Shown here: piece by piece, positions 8,839 through 17,288 of the stretch
How positions within the stretch are numbered: the stretch's first letter is position 1
Layout: each line of letters starts with the position of its first letter
The notes under the pieces: generated by a model
The model's database searches: none
What the model was told of the DNA's origin: nothing
What the model saw: only the letters and a program-made list of their open reading frames with translations
Translations under genes and position numbers: made by a program
NCBI RefSeq assembly: GCF_049856175.1
Contig: NZ_JBNDNA010000009.1
Coordinates: 62,001-126,000, forward strand
Direction: 5' to 3'
From: JB111 sp049856175
GTDB lineage: Bacteria; Actinomycetota; Actinomycetes; Actinomycetales; Actinomycetaceae
DNA: 64,000 nt

Positions 8839-9708
8839 ATGCGCGGAATCATCCTGGCCGGCGGCGCCGGCACCCGGCTGCACCCCGTCACCATCGGCGT
8901 GAGCAAGCAGATGGTGCCGGTCTACGACAAGCCGATGATCTACTACCCGCTCACCACGCTCATGCTGGCGGGGATCCAGGACATCCTCGTCATCACCACC
9001 CCGCACGACCGGGCCCAGTTCGAGCGCCTGCTCGGCGACGGCTCGCAGTTCGGGATCAACCTCGACTACGTGGTCCAGGAGGAGCCCAACGGCCTGGCAC
9101 AGGCGTTCGTCCTCGGCGCCGACCACGTCGGCACCGACCACGCGGCGCTCGTCCTGGGGGACAACATCTTCTACGGCCCGGGCATGGGCACCCGGCTGCG
9201 CCGCAACACCGAGGTCGACGGCGGGGCGGTGTTCGCCTACCACGTGGCCGACCCGACGGCGTACGGGGTCGTCGAGTTCGACGAGGACCGCCGGGCCGTC
9301 TCCATCGAGGAGAAGCCGGCGCGGCCGCGCAGCTCCTTCGCCGTGCCGGGCCTGTACTTCTACGACAACGACGTGCTGGAGATCGCGAAGAACCTCGAGC
9401 CGTCCGCCCGCGGCGAGTACGAGATCACGGACGTCAACCGCACCTACCTCGAGGCCGGCCGCCTGTCGGTGGAGGTCCTGCCGCGCGGCACCGCCTGGCT
9501 CGACACGGGCACGTTCGACTCCCTCGCGGACGCGACCGCGTTCGTCCGCACCGTGGAGGCCCGGCAGGGGCTCAAGGTCGGCTGCCCGGAGGAGGTCGCC
9601 TGGCGCATGGGCTTCCTCACCGACGACGAGCTGCGCGAGCGCGCTGAGCCGCTGCGCAAGTCCGGCTACGGGGAGTACCTGCTCGGCATCATCGAGCGCG
9701 GTCGCTGA
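8839..9708 (+). CDS. rmlA: Glucose-1-phosphate thymidylyltransferase
   Basis: A 289-residue enzyme that makes dTDP-glucose from glucose-1-phosphate and dTTP, the first step to dTDP-L-rhamnose. The N-terminal nucleotide-binding signature GGAGTRLHPVT and SKQMVPVYDKPMIYYP are clear, as are LGDNIFYG (metal/phosphate site), VEEKP-like SIEEKPARP, and the C-terminal GTAWLDTGTFDSL. Length matches the family (about 290). The frame is open far upstream, but the ATG at 8839 gives the canonical MRGIILAGG start. The other rhamnose genes (rmlD, rmlC, rmlB) are scattered over 30 kb rather than in one operon. Confidence 0.97.
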   Translation: MRGIILAGGAGTRLHPVTIGVSKQMVPVYDKPMIYYPLTTLMLAGIQDILVITTPHDRAQFERLLGDGSQFGINLDYVVQEEPNGLAQAFVLGADHVGTDHAALVLGDNIFYGPGMGTRLRRNTEVDGGAVFAYHVADPTAYGVVEFDEDRRAVSIEEKPARPRSSFAVPGLYFYDNDVLEIAKNLEPSARGEYEITDVNRTYLEAGRLSVEVLPRGTAWLDTGTFDSLADATAFVRTVEARQGLKVGCPEEVAWRMGFLTDDELRERAEPLRKSGYGEYLLGIIERGR

Positions 9709-9762
9709 GGTACCGGCGCCGGGGCGGCGGACGACACGCCTGACGCGCCTCTCCCCCGGTTG

Positions 9763-9780
9763 TCATGACTTTCTCATGAC
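9763..9780. promoter_or_regulatory. Two TCATGAC direct repeats, 11 bp apart
   Basis: TCATGAC occurs at 9763-9769 and again at 9774-9780, one helical turn apart, 12-30 bases before the start of the membrane protein gene at 9792. Each core TCATGA is itself a palindrome. The placement suggests a binding site or part of the promoter. No regulator is identified. Confidence 0.35.
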
Positions 9781-9791
9781 GTCGTGCTGGG

Positions 9792-10637
9792 ATGTCGTTC
9801 ATGGTGACGACGCCTGCGGGACACCTCGAGGCTGCGGCGCCCTCGCCGACGCGCGTCCCTTCCGCCGATCCGCACGGCGTCGACGAGGTGCGTGGCCCCG
9901 CCGGCGCCGCGGCGCAGGACCCGACCGACCTCGTCGTCCCGCCGTGGCGACGTGTCGCCGTGGCGATCTCCGTGGTCTCCGTCCTGGTGACGATCGCCAG
10001 CTACATCCCCACGCGGTGGACCCGGGGCGGGCTGTTCTACGGCGGCGGCGAGTGGCACCACATCTTCGACGTCGCACTCGAGAGCTCGGTGGCCACCACC
10101 TGGTCGACGATGCTCATGACGGCGGGCGCCGTGCTGTGCGGGGTGTGCGCCTGGCTGGTGCGCCGGCAGCGCACCGGGGCCGCCTGGCCCTGGGGGCTGC
10201 TCGCGCTCGGGCTCGCCGCGTTCGCCGTGGACGAGGCCTCGAGCCTGCACGAGCGGCTGCCCCTGGTCGTCGACCGGATCGGCATCGACGCCTCGCTGAA
10301 CTACGTCTGGCTCGTGCTCGGGATCCCGCTGGCGATCGCCGTCGTCGCAGGGGTGGTCGTGTGCGGCCTGCGGCTGCCGCGGACCGCCCGCCGCCTGATG
10401 GTCACCGGCATCCTCGTGTTCTTCGCGGGCGCGATCGGCGTGGAGATGCTCACCGGGGAGCTCGTCACGCTCGCGCCGGACGTCCACAACCGTTACCTGT
10501 CCGAGCTCATCCACACCGAGGAGCTGCTCGAGCTGATCGGCATCGGCATCGCCGCCTGCGCGCCGCTCAGCGCGCTGCGGGTCACGCCCCGCCGCGCTGA
10601 CCCGGGCGAGCTGCGGCTCGTCGTCGTCGGGCGCTGA
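9792..10637 (+). CDS. Multi-pass integral membrane protein, unknown function
   Basis: A 281-residue protein not recognised as a named family. After about 50 polar residues there are six or so hydrophobic segments, starting at VAVAISVVSVLVTIASYI. Between helices is the conserved-looking DEASSLHERLP, with several acidic/His residues in or near the membrane, and near the C-terminus ELIHTEELLELIGIGIAAC adds further Glu and His. Such buried acid/His patterns occur in metal- or haem-handling and sensor membrane proteins, but nothing decides this. ATG codons at 9792 and 9801 are both possible starts. It is convergent with the small gene at 10662. Confidence 0.7.
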   Translation: MSFMVTTPAGHLEAAAPSPTRVPSADPHGVDEVRGPAGAAAQDPTDLVVPPWRRVAVAISVVSVLVTIASYIPTRWTRGGLFYGGGEWHHIFDVALESSVATTWSTMLMTAGAVLCGVCAWLVRRQRTGAAWPWGLLALGLAAFAVDEASSLHERLPLVVDRIGIDASLNYVWLVLGIPLAIAVVAGVVVCGLRLPRTARRLMVTGILVFFAGAIGVEMLTGELVTLAPDVHNRYLSELIHTEELLELIGIGIAACAPLSALRVTPRRADPGELRLVVVGR

Positions 10638-10661
10638 CGGCCCTCTGCGCGGGAGCGCGCA

Positions 10662-11090
10662 TCATTGCTGCGCGACCACGCCCACGTCGAGCTGCCCCGG
10701 AAAGTCCTCGAACCAGCTCCCGGGCTCGACACTGCAGCGCAGACGGACCGTCATGCCGTGCGCGTCGAGGTTCGCCGGGTGCCCCGGGTGGGCGTCGCAG
10801 GGCGGCACAGGGACCCCGTACAGCTCGCCCTCGTCCAGGTAGTTCTGCACGTCGTCGAAGATCGTGGCTGCCGCGTGGCTCGCCGACATGCTCCCGACCA
10901 GACTCCGCACGTACTCGAATGGGGCGTCGAGGCGCGGTCCTCCTACGGCGACCCGCACGTCCGGATGGTCACCGGGCGTCGGACCCGCGGCGGACACGGC
11001 CACGGTCACACCGACCGAGCGGAACGCCCAGGTCAGGCACACCTCGAGCAGCGCCGTCACCGCCGGGTCGGCGGTCACGCGCCGGGGCAC
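10662..11090 (-). CDS. Hypothetical protein
   Basis: A 142-residue protein starting at GTG three bases after the rmlD stop, so probably translated with it. No signal peptide or membrane helix is obvious. A helical first half is followed by a region with PPCDAHPGHPANLD and MTVRLRCSVEPGSWFEDFPG, which is Cys/His/Pro rich and looks like a small beta domain. The codon pattern (GC-rich third positions) agrees with the neighbours, which supports a real gene. I do not recognise the family. Confidence 0.6.
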   Translation of the reverse strand: MPRRVTADPAVTALLEVCLTWAFRSVGVTVAVSAAGPTPGDHPDVRVAVGGPRLDAPFEYVRSLVGSMSASHAAATIFDDVQNYLDEGELYGVPVPPCDAHPGHPANLDAHGMTVRLRCSVEPGSWFEDFPGQLDVGVVAQQ

Positions 11091-11093
11091 GGC

Positions 11094-11942
11094 TCAGGCC
11101 CCGAGGACCTCGGGGGCGGCCGCACGCCAGCGGTCCGCCCAGTCGCCGATCGGCTCCACGCCGGCGGCCCGCACCGTCTCGTGCCCGAGCACCGAGTACG
11201 CGGGGCGCGGCGCCTTCGCGGGGAACGCGTCCGACGACGTCTCCCCCACCATCGCCGGGTCCTTCCCCAGCGCCTCGACGACGAGCCGCGTGAAGCCGTG
11301 CCAGCTCACCTGGCCCGAGCTCGTCGCGTGGTACGTGCCCGGCGCGGCGTCGGCGGTGCCGAGCCGGTGGACGAGGTCGGCGACGTCGAGGGTCCAGGTC
11401 GGCTGGCCGACCTGGTCGGTGACGACCGACAGCGAGTCGCGCTCGCGGGCCAGGCGCGCCATCGTCCGTGGGAAGCACGACCCGCCCGCGCCGTAGAGCC
11501 ACGCGGTGCGCACGATCAGCGCGCGCGGGTCCTCGGCGCGCACGGCCCACTCCCCCGCGGCCTTCGTCCGGCCGTAGGCGGAGGCCGGCGCCATGGGCGC
11601 GTCGGCCGGGTACGGGGCGCTCGCGACGCCGTCGAACACGTAGTCGGTGGACACCTGGACGGTGCGGGCGCCGGCAGCGGCGGCGGCGCGGGCGACCAGC
11701 TGCGGGCCGACCGCGTTGAGCCGGAAGGCCGCGGGCTCGGCGTCCTCGGCGTCGTCCACGGCGGTCCAGGCCGCGCAGTTGACCACCGTGTCGACGTCCC
11801 GCACGACCTCGGCCACCAGCGTCGGGTCCGTGATGTCGAGGCCGTCGCGGCCGAGCGGCGTGACGTCCTCGCCCCGCTCGCGCAGCAGGCGGACGAGATC
11901 CTGGCCGAGCATCCCGGCCGCCCCGGTGACCATCCAGCGCAC
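11094..11942 (-). CDS. rmlD: dTDP-4-dehydrorhamnose reductase
   Basis: A 282-residue short-chain dehydrogenase that performs the last step to dTDP-L-rhamnose, reducing dTDP-4-dehydro-rhamnose with NAD(P)H. The Rossmann glycine motif is MVTGAAGMLGQDLV at the N-terminus. The catalytic STDYVFDG strand and the YGRTKAAGE Tyr-x3-Lys pair are present, as is GQPTWTLDVADLV, typical of RmlD. The frame is open to 11987, but GTG at 11942 gives the family-like start and has GGGAGG seven to twelve bases upstream. Divergent from rmlC, sharing the 133-base gap 11943-12075. Confidence 0.96.
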   Translation of the reverse strand: MRWMVTGAAGMLGQDLVRLLRERGEDVTPLGRDGLDITDPTLVAEVVRDVDTVVNCAAWTAVDDAEDAEPAAFRLNAVGPQLVARAAAAAGARTVQVSTDYVFDGVASAPYPADAPMAPASAYGRTKAAGEWAVRAEDPRALIVRTAWLYGAGGSCFPRTMARLARERDSLSVVTDQVGQPTWTLDVADLVHRLGTADAAPGTYHATSSGQVSWHGFTRLVVEALGKDPAMVGETSSDAFPAKAPRPAYSVLGHETVRAAGVEPIGDWADRWRAAAPEVLGA

Positions 11943-12075
11943 GTCGTGCCTCCCTCGGCCCGCCCGGCCCCTCCGCGCGTCGACCACGGCCAGGGTAGTG
12001 GCGCGCCGGGCGACTAGGCTGGCCCGGCACGCGGCCCGGCCGGGCCCACCACCCGCGCGACGGAAGGACTTGGCG

Positions 12076-12690
12076 ATGGAGATCCGCGAGCTGAAGGTCG
12101 ACGGCGCCTACGAGATCACGCCGAAGCAGTTCACCGACCCACGCGGGACCTTCTTCGAGGCCTACAAGGCCAGCGCGTTCGAGGAGGTCGTGGGGCACCG
12201 CCTCGAGCTCGCCCAGACCAACAGCTCGGTGTCCTCCGCCGGCGTGCTGCGCGGCATCCACTTCGCGCAGCTGCCACCGTCGCAGGCCAAGTACGTGTGG
12301 TGCCCGCGCGGGGCGCTCCTCGACGTCGTCGTCGACATCCGGGTCGGCTCGCCCACGTACGGGCAGTGGGACTCGGTCCTGCTCGACGACGTCGACCGGC
12401 GCGCCATCTACGTGGGCGAGGGGCTGGGCCACGCGTTCTGCTCGCTCGAGGTCGGCTCGACCGCCGTGTACATGTGCTCGACCCAGTACGCTCCGGGCCG
12501 CGAGCACGGCATCCACCCGCTCGACCCGGAGATCGGCATCGAGTGGCCCACCACGGACCGCGCCGGGAACCCGATGGAGCTCCTGCTCTCGGACAAGGAC
12601 TCGGCGGCGCCCACCCTCGAGGAGGTCGCCGAGCAGGGGCTGCTGCCCACGGCCCAGGAGGCGGCCGACTTCTACGCGAGCCTGAGGTGA
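12076..12690 (+). CDS. rmlC: dTDP-4-dehydrorhamnose 3,5-epimerase
   Basis: A 204-residue cupin enzyme that epimerises C3 and C5 of dTDP-4-dehydro-6-deoxyglucose. The core LRGIHFAQLPPSQAKYVWC contains the catalytic His and conserved Arg/Lys residues; DVVVDIRVGSPTYGQW and VGEGLGHAFCSLE follow, as in the family. The C-terminal 20 residues (EEVAEQGLLPTAQEAADFYA) are the usual tail. ATG at 12076 has GGAAGGA eight bases upstream. The stop overlaps the next gene's GTG (GTGA), tying rmlC to a rhamnosyltransferase-like gene and fitting supply and use of dTDP-rhamnose. Confidence 0.97.
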   Translation: MEIRELKVDGAYEITPKQFTDPRGTFFEAYKASAFEEVVGHRLELAQTNSSVSSAGVLRGIHFAQLPPSQAKYVWCPRGALLDVVVDIRVGSPTYGQWDSVLLDDVDRRAIYVGEGLGHAFCSLEVGSTAVYMCSTQYAPGREHGIHPLDPEIGIEWPTTDRAGNPMELLLSDKDSAAPTLEEVAEQGLLPTAQEAADFYASLR

Positions 12691-13643
12691 GCGCCGGGCC
12701 GGTGCGCCCTGGGGGCGACACCCCGGCCCCGACGTCGACCGCGGTGTGCGCCGTCGTCGTCACCTACTCCCCCGACCTCGACCGGCTCGACCCGCTGGTC
12801 GCCGGGCTCGGCGAGCAGTGCGCGAGTGTCGTCGTCGTCGACAACGGTCCGGGCGGGTCGGGACTCGCGGACCTGTGCGAGCGTCGCGGCGCCGAGCTCG
12901 TCGCGCTCGGCGGGAACACCGGGATCGCGCACGCGCAGAACGTCGGGATCGAGCGGGCGGTGTCGGCCGGGGCCACGCACGTGCTGCTCAGCGACCAGGA
13001 CTCCCTGCCCGCGCCGGACATGGTCCCCGAGCTGCTCGCCGGCCTCGAGCGCGGGGCGGAGCAGGGGCGGGGGCCCGTCGGGGCGGTGGGGCCGGTAGCG
13101 GGCGACGTGCGGTCCGCCTCCGAGGAGCTGGTGTACGTCCCGCGCCGGTGGGGGCCCCGGCGTGCGCTGCCGACGGACGTGGACGACGACGGCCTGATCG
13201 ACGCCGCCTTCCTCATCGCGTCGGGGTGTCTGCTGCCGGCGGCCGCGCTGCACGACGTGGGGGCGATGAACGACGACTGGTTCATCGACCACGTCGACCT
13301 CGAGTGGGGCCTGCGCGCCCGGCGGGCGGGCTACCGGCTGCTCGCCGTGACGTCCGCGCGGCTCGACCACTCGCTCGGGGACAGCCTGGTCAAGCTCCCG
13401 GGTCGCGCCCAGGAGGTGCACGTGCACTCCGCCTTCCGCACCTACTTCCTCGCCCGAAACACGGTGCTGCTCCTGCGCTCCGGGCTGCTGCCGCCGGCGT
13501 GGGCGGTCGGCTACGCGGTGTGGCTGGGCAAGTACGTCGCGTTCAACTCCCTGGTCGTCCCTGGCCGGATCGACCGGTTTCGGAGGATGATGCGCGGTGT
13601 GGCCGACGGAGTGCTCGGCCGCACCGGTCCCGCTCCGACGTAG
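12687..13643 (+). CDS. Rhamnosyltransferase-like glycosyltransferase family 2
   Basis: A 318-residue GT2 enzyme. Strand AVCAVVVTYSPDLDRL opens the nucleotide-binding fold, VVVVDNGPGG and GGNTGIAHAQNVGIERA follow, and LLSDQDSLPAPDMV carries the metal-binding DxD. DDWFIDHVDLEWGLRARRAGYR is the acceptor-side motif. This arrangement (QDSxP, FIDxVDxEW) is that of the dTDP-rhamnosyl transferase subfamily (RfbF-like). The chosen GTG overlaps the rmlC stop; the frame is open further upstream through rmlC, but that part is antisense-like noise. It probably transfers rhamnose to a growing lipid-linked chain on the cytoplasmic membrane face. Confidence 0.92.
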   Translation: MSAGPVRPGGDTPAPTSTAVCAVVVTYSPDLDRLDPLVAGLGEQCASVVVVDNGPGGSGLADLCERRGAELVALGGNTGIAHAQNVGIERAVSAGATHVLLSDQDSLPAPDMVPELLAGLERGAEQGRGPVGAVGPVAGDVRSASEELVYVPRRWGPRRALPTDVDDDGLIDAAFLIASGCLLPAAALHDVGAMNDDWFIDHVDLEWGLRARRAGYRLLAVTSARLDHSLGDSLVKLPGRAQEVHVHSAFRTYFLARNTVLLLRSGLLPPAWAVGYAVWLGKYVAFNSLVVPGRIDRFRRMMRGVADGVLGRTGPAPT

Positions 13644-13646
13644 TTC

Positions 13647-13681
13647 GGCGCGGGCGGCAGCCTGACACCGACGCCCGCGCC
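13647..13681. terminator. Possible bidirectional hairpin between convergent genes
   Basis: GGCGCGGGC (13647-13655) pairs exactly with GCCCGCGCC (13673-13681) across a 17-base loop. It lies just after the rhamnosyltransferase stop and before the stop of the opposing secreted-protein gene. No T tract follows, so it is a candidate only. Confidence 0.4.
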
Positions 13682-13707
13682 CGCGCCCGCGCTCGCGCTC
13701 GCGCTCG
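13672..13707. repeat. Hexamer tandem tract (CGCCCG)3(CGCTCG)3
   Basis: Six perfect 6-bp units, three of each kind, lie three bases from the 3' end of the secreted repeat protein gene (stop at 13711-13713). They overlap the right arm of the candidate hairpin. A simple-sequence tract like this is prone to slippage. Confidence 0.8.
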
Positions 13708-13710
13708 CGG

Positions 13711-15012
13711 TCACCCGATACGCGTCCAGGTGCCGCAGCCGCTGGTCACGAAACCCTGGTCGCTGGACCGGATGGTGGCGGTCTGGGCACCGTTTCCTCC
13801 ACCCCACCCGAGCTGTTCGTCCCACTCTCCGCTGAAACCGGCTCGCCGTTCCCAGAAGCAGTACTCGCCCCCGGAAGTACGGTACGTACCGGGTGCGATG
13901 TGCTCGCCGACGACGTAGTGGCCGTCACCGAAACGAGTCGCCGGGCTCGCCGGATATGTCTGACCGACCGGCACCCATGTACCGCACCAGTCGCTCTCGA
14001 AGCCGACGTCGGCGGACTCGATCCTGACGATCGGACGAGCTACGCCCAAGCCGTTGACAATGATGTCGGAGTCCGAGCCGGAGAATCCGCTGAGCCGCGC
14101 CCAGTAGCAGCTGCCGTCCGTCGACGTCGAGCGGTAGGTCCCTGGCGCCACGCCGTTGCGGCCGACCGAGTGCGTGCCGTCCCCGAACGTGCGCGCCCCC
14201 GCCGATGGAGGCGTCGAGGACGCTGCTGCGCGCCGGACGCCGAGGGTGTCGGTGCCGTCGCCGTTCCAGTCTCCGACGAGAGTGACGTCGGTGGTGCGGC
14301 CATAGACGAGCGTCAGGTCGGCCGCGCCAGCCGAGATCGAGTTCTTGACGAAGTATTCCGCACCTCGACGCACCGCGAACGTGTCCCTACGGTCGCCATC
14401 CCAGTCGCCCACGTACACGGCGTCCCCCGGCCTGCCGTAGACGACCTGGTCGTCGGCCCAGCCGTCGGCGAGCTCGTTGCGCACGAAGTACTCGGCGCCA
14501 CGACGGACCGCGAAGGTATCCGTTCCGTTACCGTCCCAGTCACCGACGAGGACCGTGTCGCTCGACCGGCCGTACATGAAGATCCGGTCGGCGGCACCGC
14601 CGGCCAGCTCGTTGCGCACGTGGTACTCGGCGCCACGACGGACCGCGAAGGTGTCCGTGCCGTTGCCGTCCCAGTCACCCATGAGGACCGTGTCCCCCGG
14701 GCGCCCGTACGTGACCTGGACGTCGGCCGGGCCGCTCGAGTTGGTGTTCCTGAAGTGGAAGGTCGCGCCTCGACGGATCGCCAAGGTGTCCGTGCCGTTG
14801 CCGTCCCAGTCACCGACGTACACCTCGTCGCTCGCTGCGCCGTAGGTGAAGCTGATGTTGGCGGTCGCTGTCCACTGGTCGTTGAGGAAGTACTCCTGGC
14901 CGGAGCCGCCGACATCGCCACCCTTGGCGACCGCCGGTGCACCTGCGCCCACGAGGCCGGCACCGGCCAGCATCGCCACCGCGGCGGCCGAGGCCACCGT
15001 TCTCCATCTCAT
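13711..15012 (-). CDS. Secreted FG-GAP-like repeat protein with duplicated C-terminal domain
   Basis: A 433-residue protein with a signal peptide of about 30 residues ending in AVA. Residues about 38-285 hold five copies of a roughly 48-residue unit with core VGDWDGNGTDTLAIRRG, a DxDGDG-type acidic loop expected to bind calcium, followed by an RNxL and YGR segment. The C-terminal 140 residues are two diverged copies of another module beginning HSVGRNGVAPGTYRS and HYVVGEHIAPGTYRT, each with paired cysteines and Gly-Phe-Ser (GFSG). No catalytic motif is seen, so binding or scaffolding at the wall is likely. ATG at 15012 is the start. It is divergent from the SpoIID-repeat gene that carries the same block. 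Confidence 0.85.
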   Translation of the reverse strand: MRWRTVASAAAVAMLAGAGLVGAGAPAVAKGGDVGGSGQEYFLNDQWTATANISFTYGAASDEVYVGDWDGNGTDTLAIRRGATFHFRNTNSSGPADVQVTYGRPGDTVLMGDWDGNGTDTFAVRRGAEYHVRNELAGGAADRIFMYGRSSDTVLVGDWDGNGTDTFAVRRGAEYFVRNELADGWADDQVVYGRPGDAVYVGDWDGDRRDTFAVRRGAEYFVKNSISAGAADLTLVYGRTTDVTLVGDWNGDGTDTLGVRRAAASSTPPSAGARTFGDGTHSVGRNGVAPGTYRSTSTDGSCYWARLSGFSGSDSDIIVNGLGVARPIVRIESADVGFESDWCGTWVPVGQTYPASPATRFGDGHYVVGEHIAPGTYRTSGGEYCFWERRAGFSGEWDEQLGWGGGNGAQTATIRSSDQGFVTSGCGTWTRIG

Positions 15013-15185
15013 GTCAGACGACTCCGATCTCGGTGCGGCGACCCGACGTCGCCGGACGGTAGGAGAGTATGGGCGAACACTGACATCCGGACGAGTTTCA
15101 CGGAACCGTTGGACAGGGCGCCACGGTGGGAGACAATCCTGCAGGTGACGCCCGACCGGTCGTCCCGCTCGTTGAGGAGCTCACG

Positions 15186-17252
15186 ATGTCCTTCCCCCGT
15201 CGTCGCCGTGCCACCGCGTGGCTCGCGCTCGCCACCGCGGGCGCGCTGCTCGCCCTCCCGTCCGCCGCCGTCGCGACGCCCGACCCCGTAGAACCGGTCG
15301 GCGTCGCCACCACCGACGGGGCTGCCTCGCCCGACGGCGTGGGGTCGCCCGACGGCGTGGGCGCGCCCGACGCCGGCGCCCTGCCCGACGCGTCCGCCGA
15401 CGCGAGCACCACCGCCACCGAGGTCTACCCGCGCCCGGCCGACGGCACCTGGGAGATCGAGGGCCACGGCTGGGGCCACGGCATCGGGATGTCCCAGTGG
15501 GGCGCCCAGGGTGCGGCCCTCCAGGGCGTCTCCAGCTCCTCGATCCTCGCCTTCTACTATCCCGGTACCCGGCAGGCGAACATCGGTGACCCCACGATGC
15601 GCATCCGGCTCCTCGGACTCTCGGGGCGCACCTCGATGACGGCCTGGGCGCCGTCCGGTCAGACCCTGCGCGCCACCGCCGGCGGCGCGAACCTCGGCGT
15701 GCCGACCGGCGGGCGGCTCACCGTCACCCGAACGTCGACCGGGTTCCGCCTCGAGCACCGGGCCACCCGGGGCGGCAGCGTGGGCTGGTCGACGACCACG
15801 CCGACTCCGGTCACGCTCGCCACGAACGACGGCGTGGTGCTGGGAACCTCGACGACCGGCGGCGGCACCTGGTACCGCGGCCAGGCCGCCGTGCAGCCGA
15901 CGTCCGCCACCCTCGACGTCGTCAACCACGTGCCCATGGAGGACTACCTGCGCTCCGTGGTGCCCCGCGAGTCGCCGGCCTCCTGGCACCCCGCCGCGCT
16001 CGAGGCCCAGTCGGTGGCCGCCCGCACGTACGCCCGGCACGAGACGCGTGGCGGCGGCACGTACGACCTGTGCGACACGACGTCCTGCCAGGTCTACGCC
16101 GGCCGCGCCGCGGTGACGGCCACCGGCGGGGTCACCGGCCACGAGCACCCGCGCACTGACGCCGCGATCGCCTCCACCCGCGGCCGGATCCTCGAGGGTC
16201 AGACGACGCCCGGGGGCGCGTGGGGCCCCGCCTTCACGCAGTTCTCCTCCTCCAACGGCGGCTACTCGGTGGCGGGCTCGCGCCCCTACCTCGTCGCCCG
16301 GCCGGACCCGTGGTCCGGCACCGCGCCGGGCGACCCGGTGACCAGCTGGTCGACCACGCTGGCCGCGACCGACGTCGACGCCCGGTGTGCCGCGGGCGGC
16401 CGGGTGGAGGCCCTGGTGGTCACGGCGCGCGACGGCCGGGGTGACCTCGGCGGGCGCATCACCGGCCTGCGGCTGGACTGCACGACCGGCAGCGTCGACG
16501 TCAGCACGGAGTTCGCCCGCCGCCTCGGGATGCGCTCGAGCTGGTGGCGCCCCGTCCCCGAGGAGCACCCGTCGGTGTTCTTCCTCAACGACGCCTGGAG
16601 CGCGTGGGCGAACCACGAGGTCCCCCTGGGCGCGGCCACGTCCTCCCCGCTCGCGGGCGACTGGGACGGCGACCGCACCGACACGGTCGGCGTGCGGGAC
16701 GGCAACCGCCTCACCCTGGCGGACGACCACACCGGCGTCGGCACGACCGTCCTCGACTACGGCCGCGCCGACGACGCGCTGCTCGTGGGCGACTGGGACG
16801 GCGACGGTGTCGACAGCTTCGGCGTGCGCCGCGGCTTCACGTACTTCCTGCGTGACGCGCTGACCTCCGGGGTCGCGGACACCGTGGTGGACTACGGCCG
16901 CGCGGGCGACGAGGTGTTCGTCGGCGACTGGGACGGGGACGGCGTCGACACCCTGGCCGTGCGGCGCGGGAACCGGTTCTTCATCGCGAACTCCCTCGCC
17001 TCTGGCCCCGCCGACCGCGAGCTGACCTACGGCCGGGCCGGCGACGTGGTGCTCGTGGGCGACTGGGACGGCGACGGGATCGACACGCTCGCGGTCCGCC
17101 GCGGCAACACCTACCTCGTGCGCAACGAGCTGACCACCGGCGTCGCGGACATCGAGCTCGACTACGGGCGGGCGAGCGACTCGGTCGTGGTCGGCGACTG
17201 GGACGGCGACTCCGAGGACACCCTCGGCGTGCACCGCGTCGAGACCTGGTAA
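15186..17252 (+). CDS. Secreted SpoIID/LytB-domain protein with five FG-GAP-like repeats
   Basis: A 688-residue exported protein. Signal peptide residues 1-30; residues 31-80 are a Pro/Asp/Gly-rich linker. The conserved HGWGHGIGMSQWGAQGAA is near residues 94-111, and the SpoIID core VPMEDYLRSVVPRESP with AQSVAARTYAR is near 249-280. In spores SpoIID is a lytic transglycosylase; in actinobacteria, homologues are wall-modifying enzymes or amidase enhancers. From about residue 460 come five repeats with core GDWDGDGVDTLAVRRGN. ATG at 15186 follows GAGGAG by six bases. The divergent neighbour carries the same repeat block without SpoIID. It likely acts on peptidoglycan or its attached glycan. Confidence 0.92.
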   Translation: MSFPRRRRATAWLALATAGALLALPSAAVATPDPVEPVGVATTDGAASPDGVGSPDGVGAPDAGALPDASADASTTATEVYPRPADGTWEIEGHGWGHGIGMSQWGAQGAALQGVSSSSILAFYYPGTRQANIGDPTMRIRLLGLSGRTSMTAWAPSGQTLRATAGGANLGVPTGGRLTVTRTSTGFRLEHRATRGGSVGWSTTTPTPVTLATNDGVVLGTSTTGGGTWYRGQAAVQPTSATLDVVNHVPMEDYLRSVVPRESPASWHPAALEAQSVAARTYARHETRGGGTYDLCDTTSCQVYAGRAAVTATGGVTGHEHPRTDAAIASTRGRILEGQTTPGGAWGPAFTQFSSSNGGYSVAGSRPYLVARPDPWSGTAPGDPVTSWSTTLAATDVDARCAAGGRVEALVVTARDGRGDLGGRITGLRLDCTTGSVDVSTEFARRLGMRSSWWRPVPEEHPSVFFLNDAWSAWANHEVPLGAATSSPLAGDWDGDRTDTVGVRDGNRLTLADDHTGVGTTVLDYGRADDALLVGDWDGDGVDSFGVRRGFTYFLRDALTSGVADTVVDYGRAGDEVFVGDWDGDGVDTLAVRRGNRFFIANSLASGPADRELTYGRAGDVVLVGDWDGDGIDTLAVRRGNTYLVRNELTTGVADIELDYGRASDSVVVGDWDGDSEDTLGVHRVETW

Positions 17253-17288
17253 CCGGGGGCCCCGCGCCGCTGCGCCGCCGCACCCGCC

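Noticed and set aside
13750..15000. Regular DNA repeats as a CRISPR or satellite array
   Set aside because: They are codon repeats of about 144 bp encoding protein repeats of about 48 residues.
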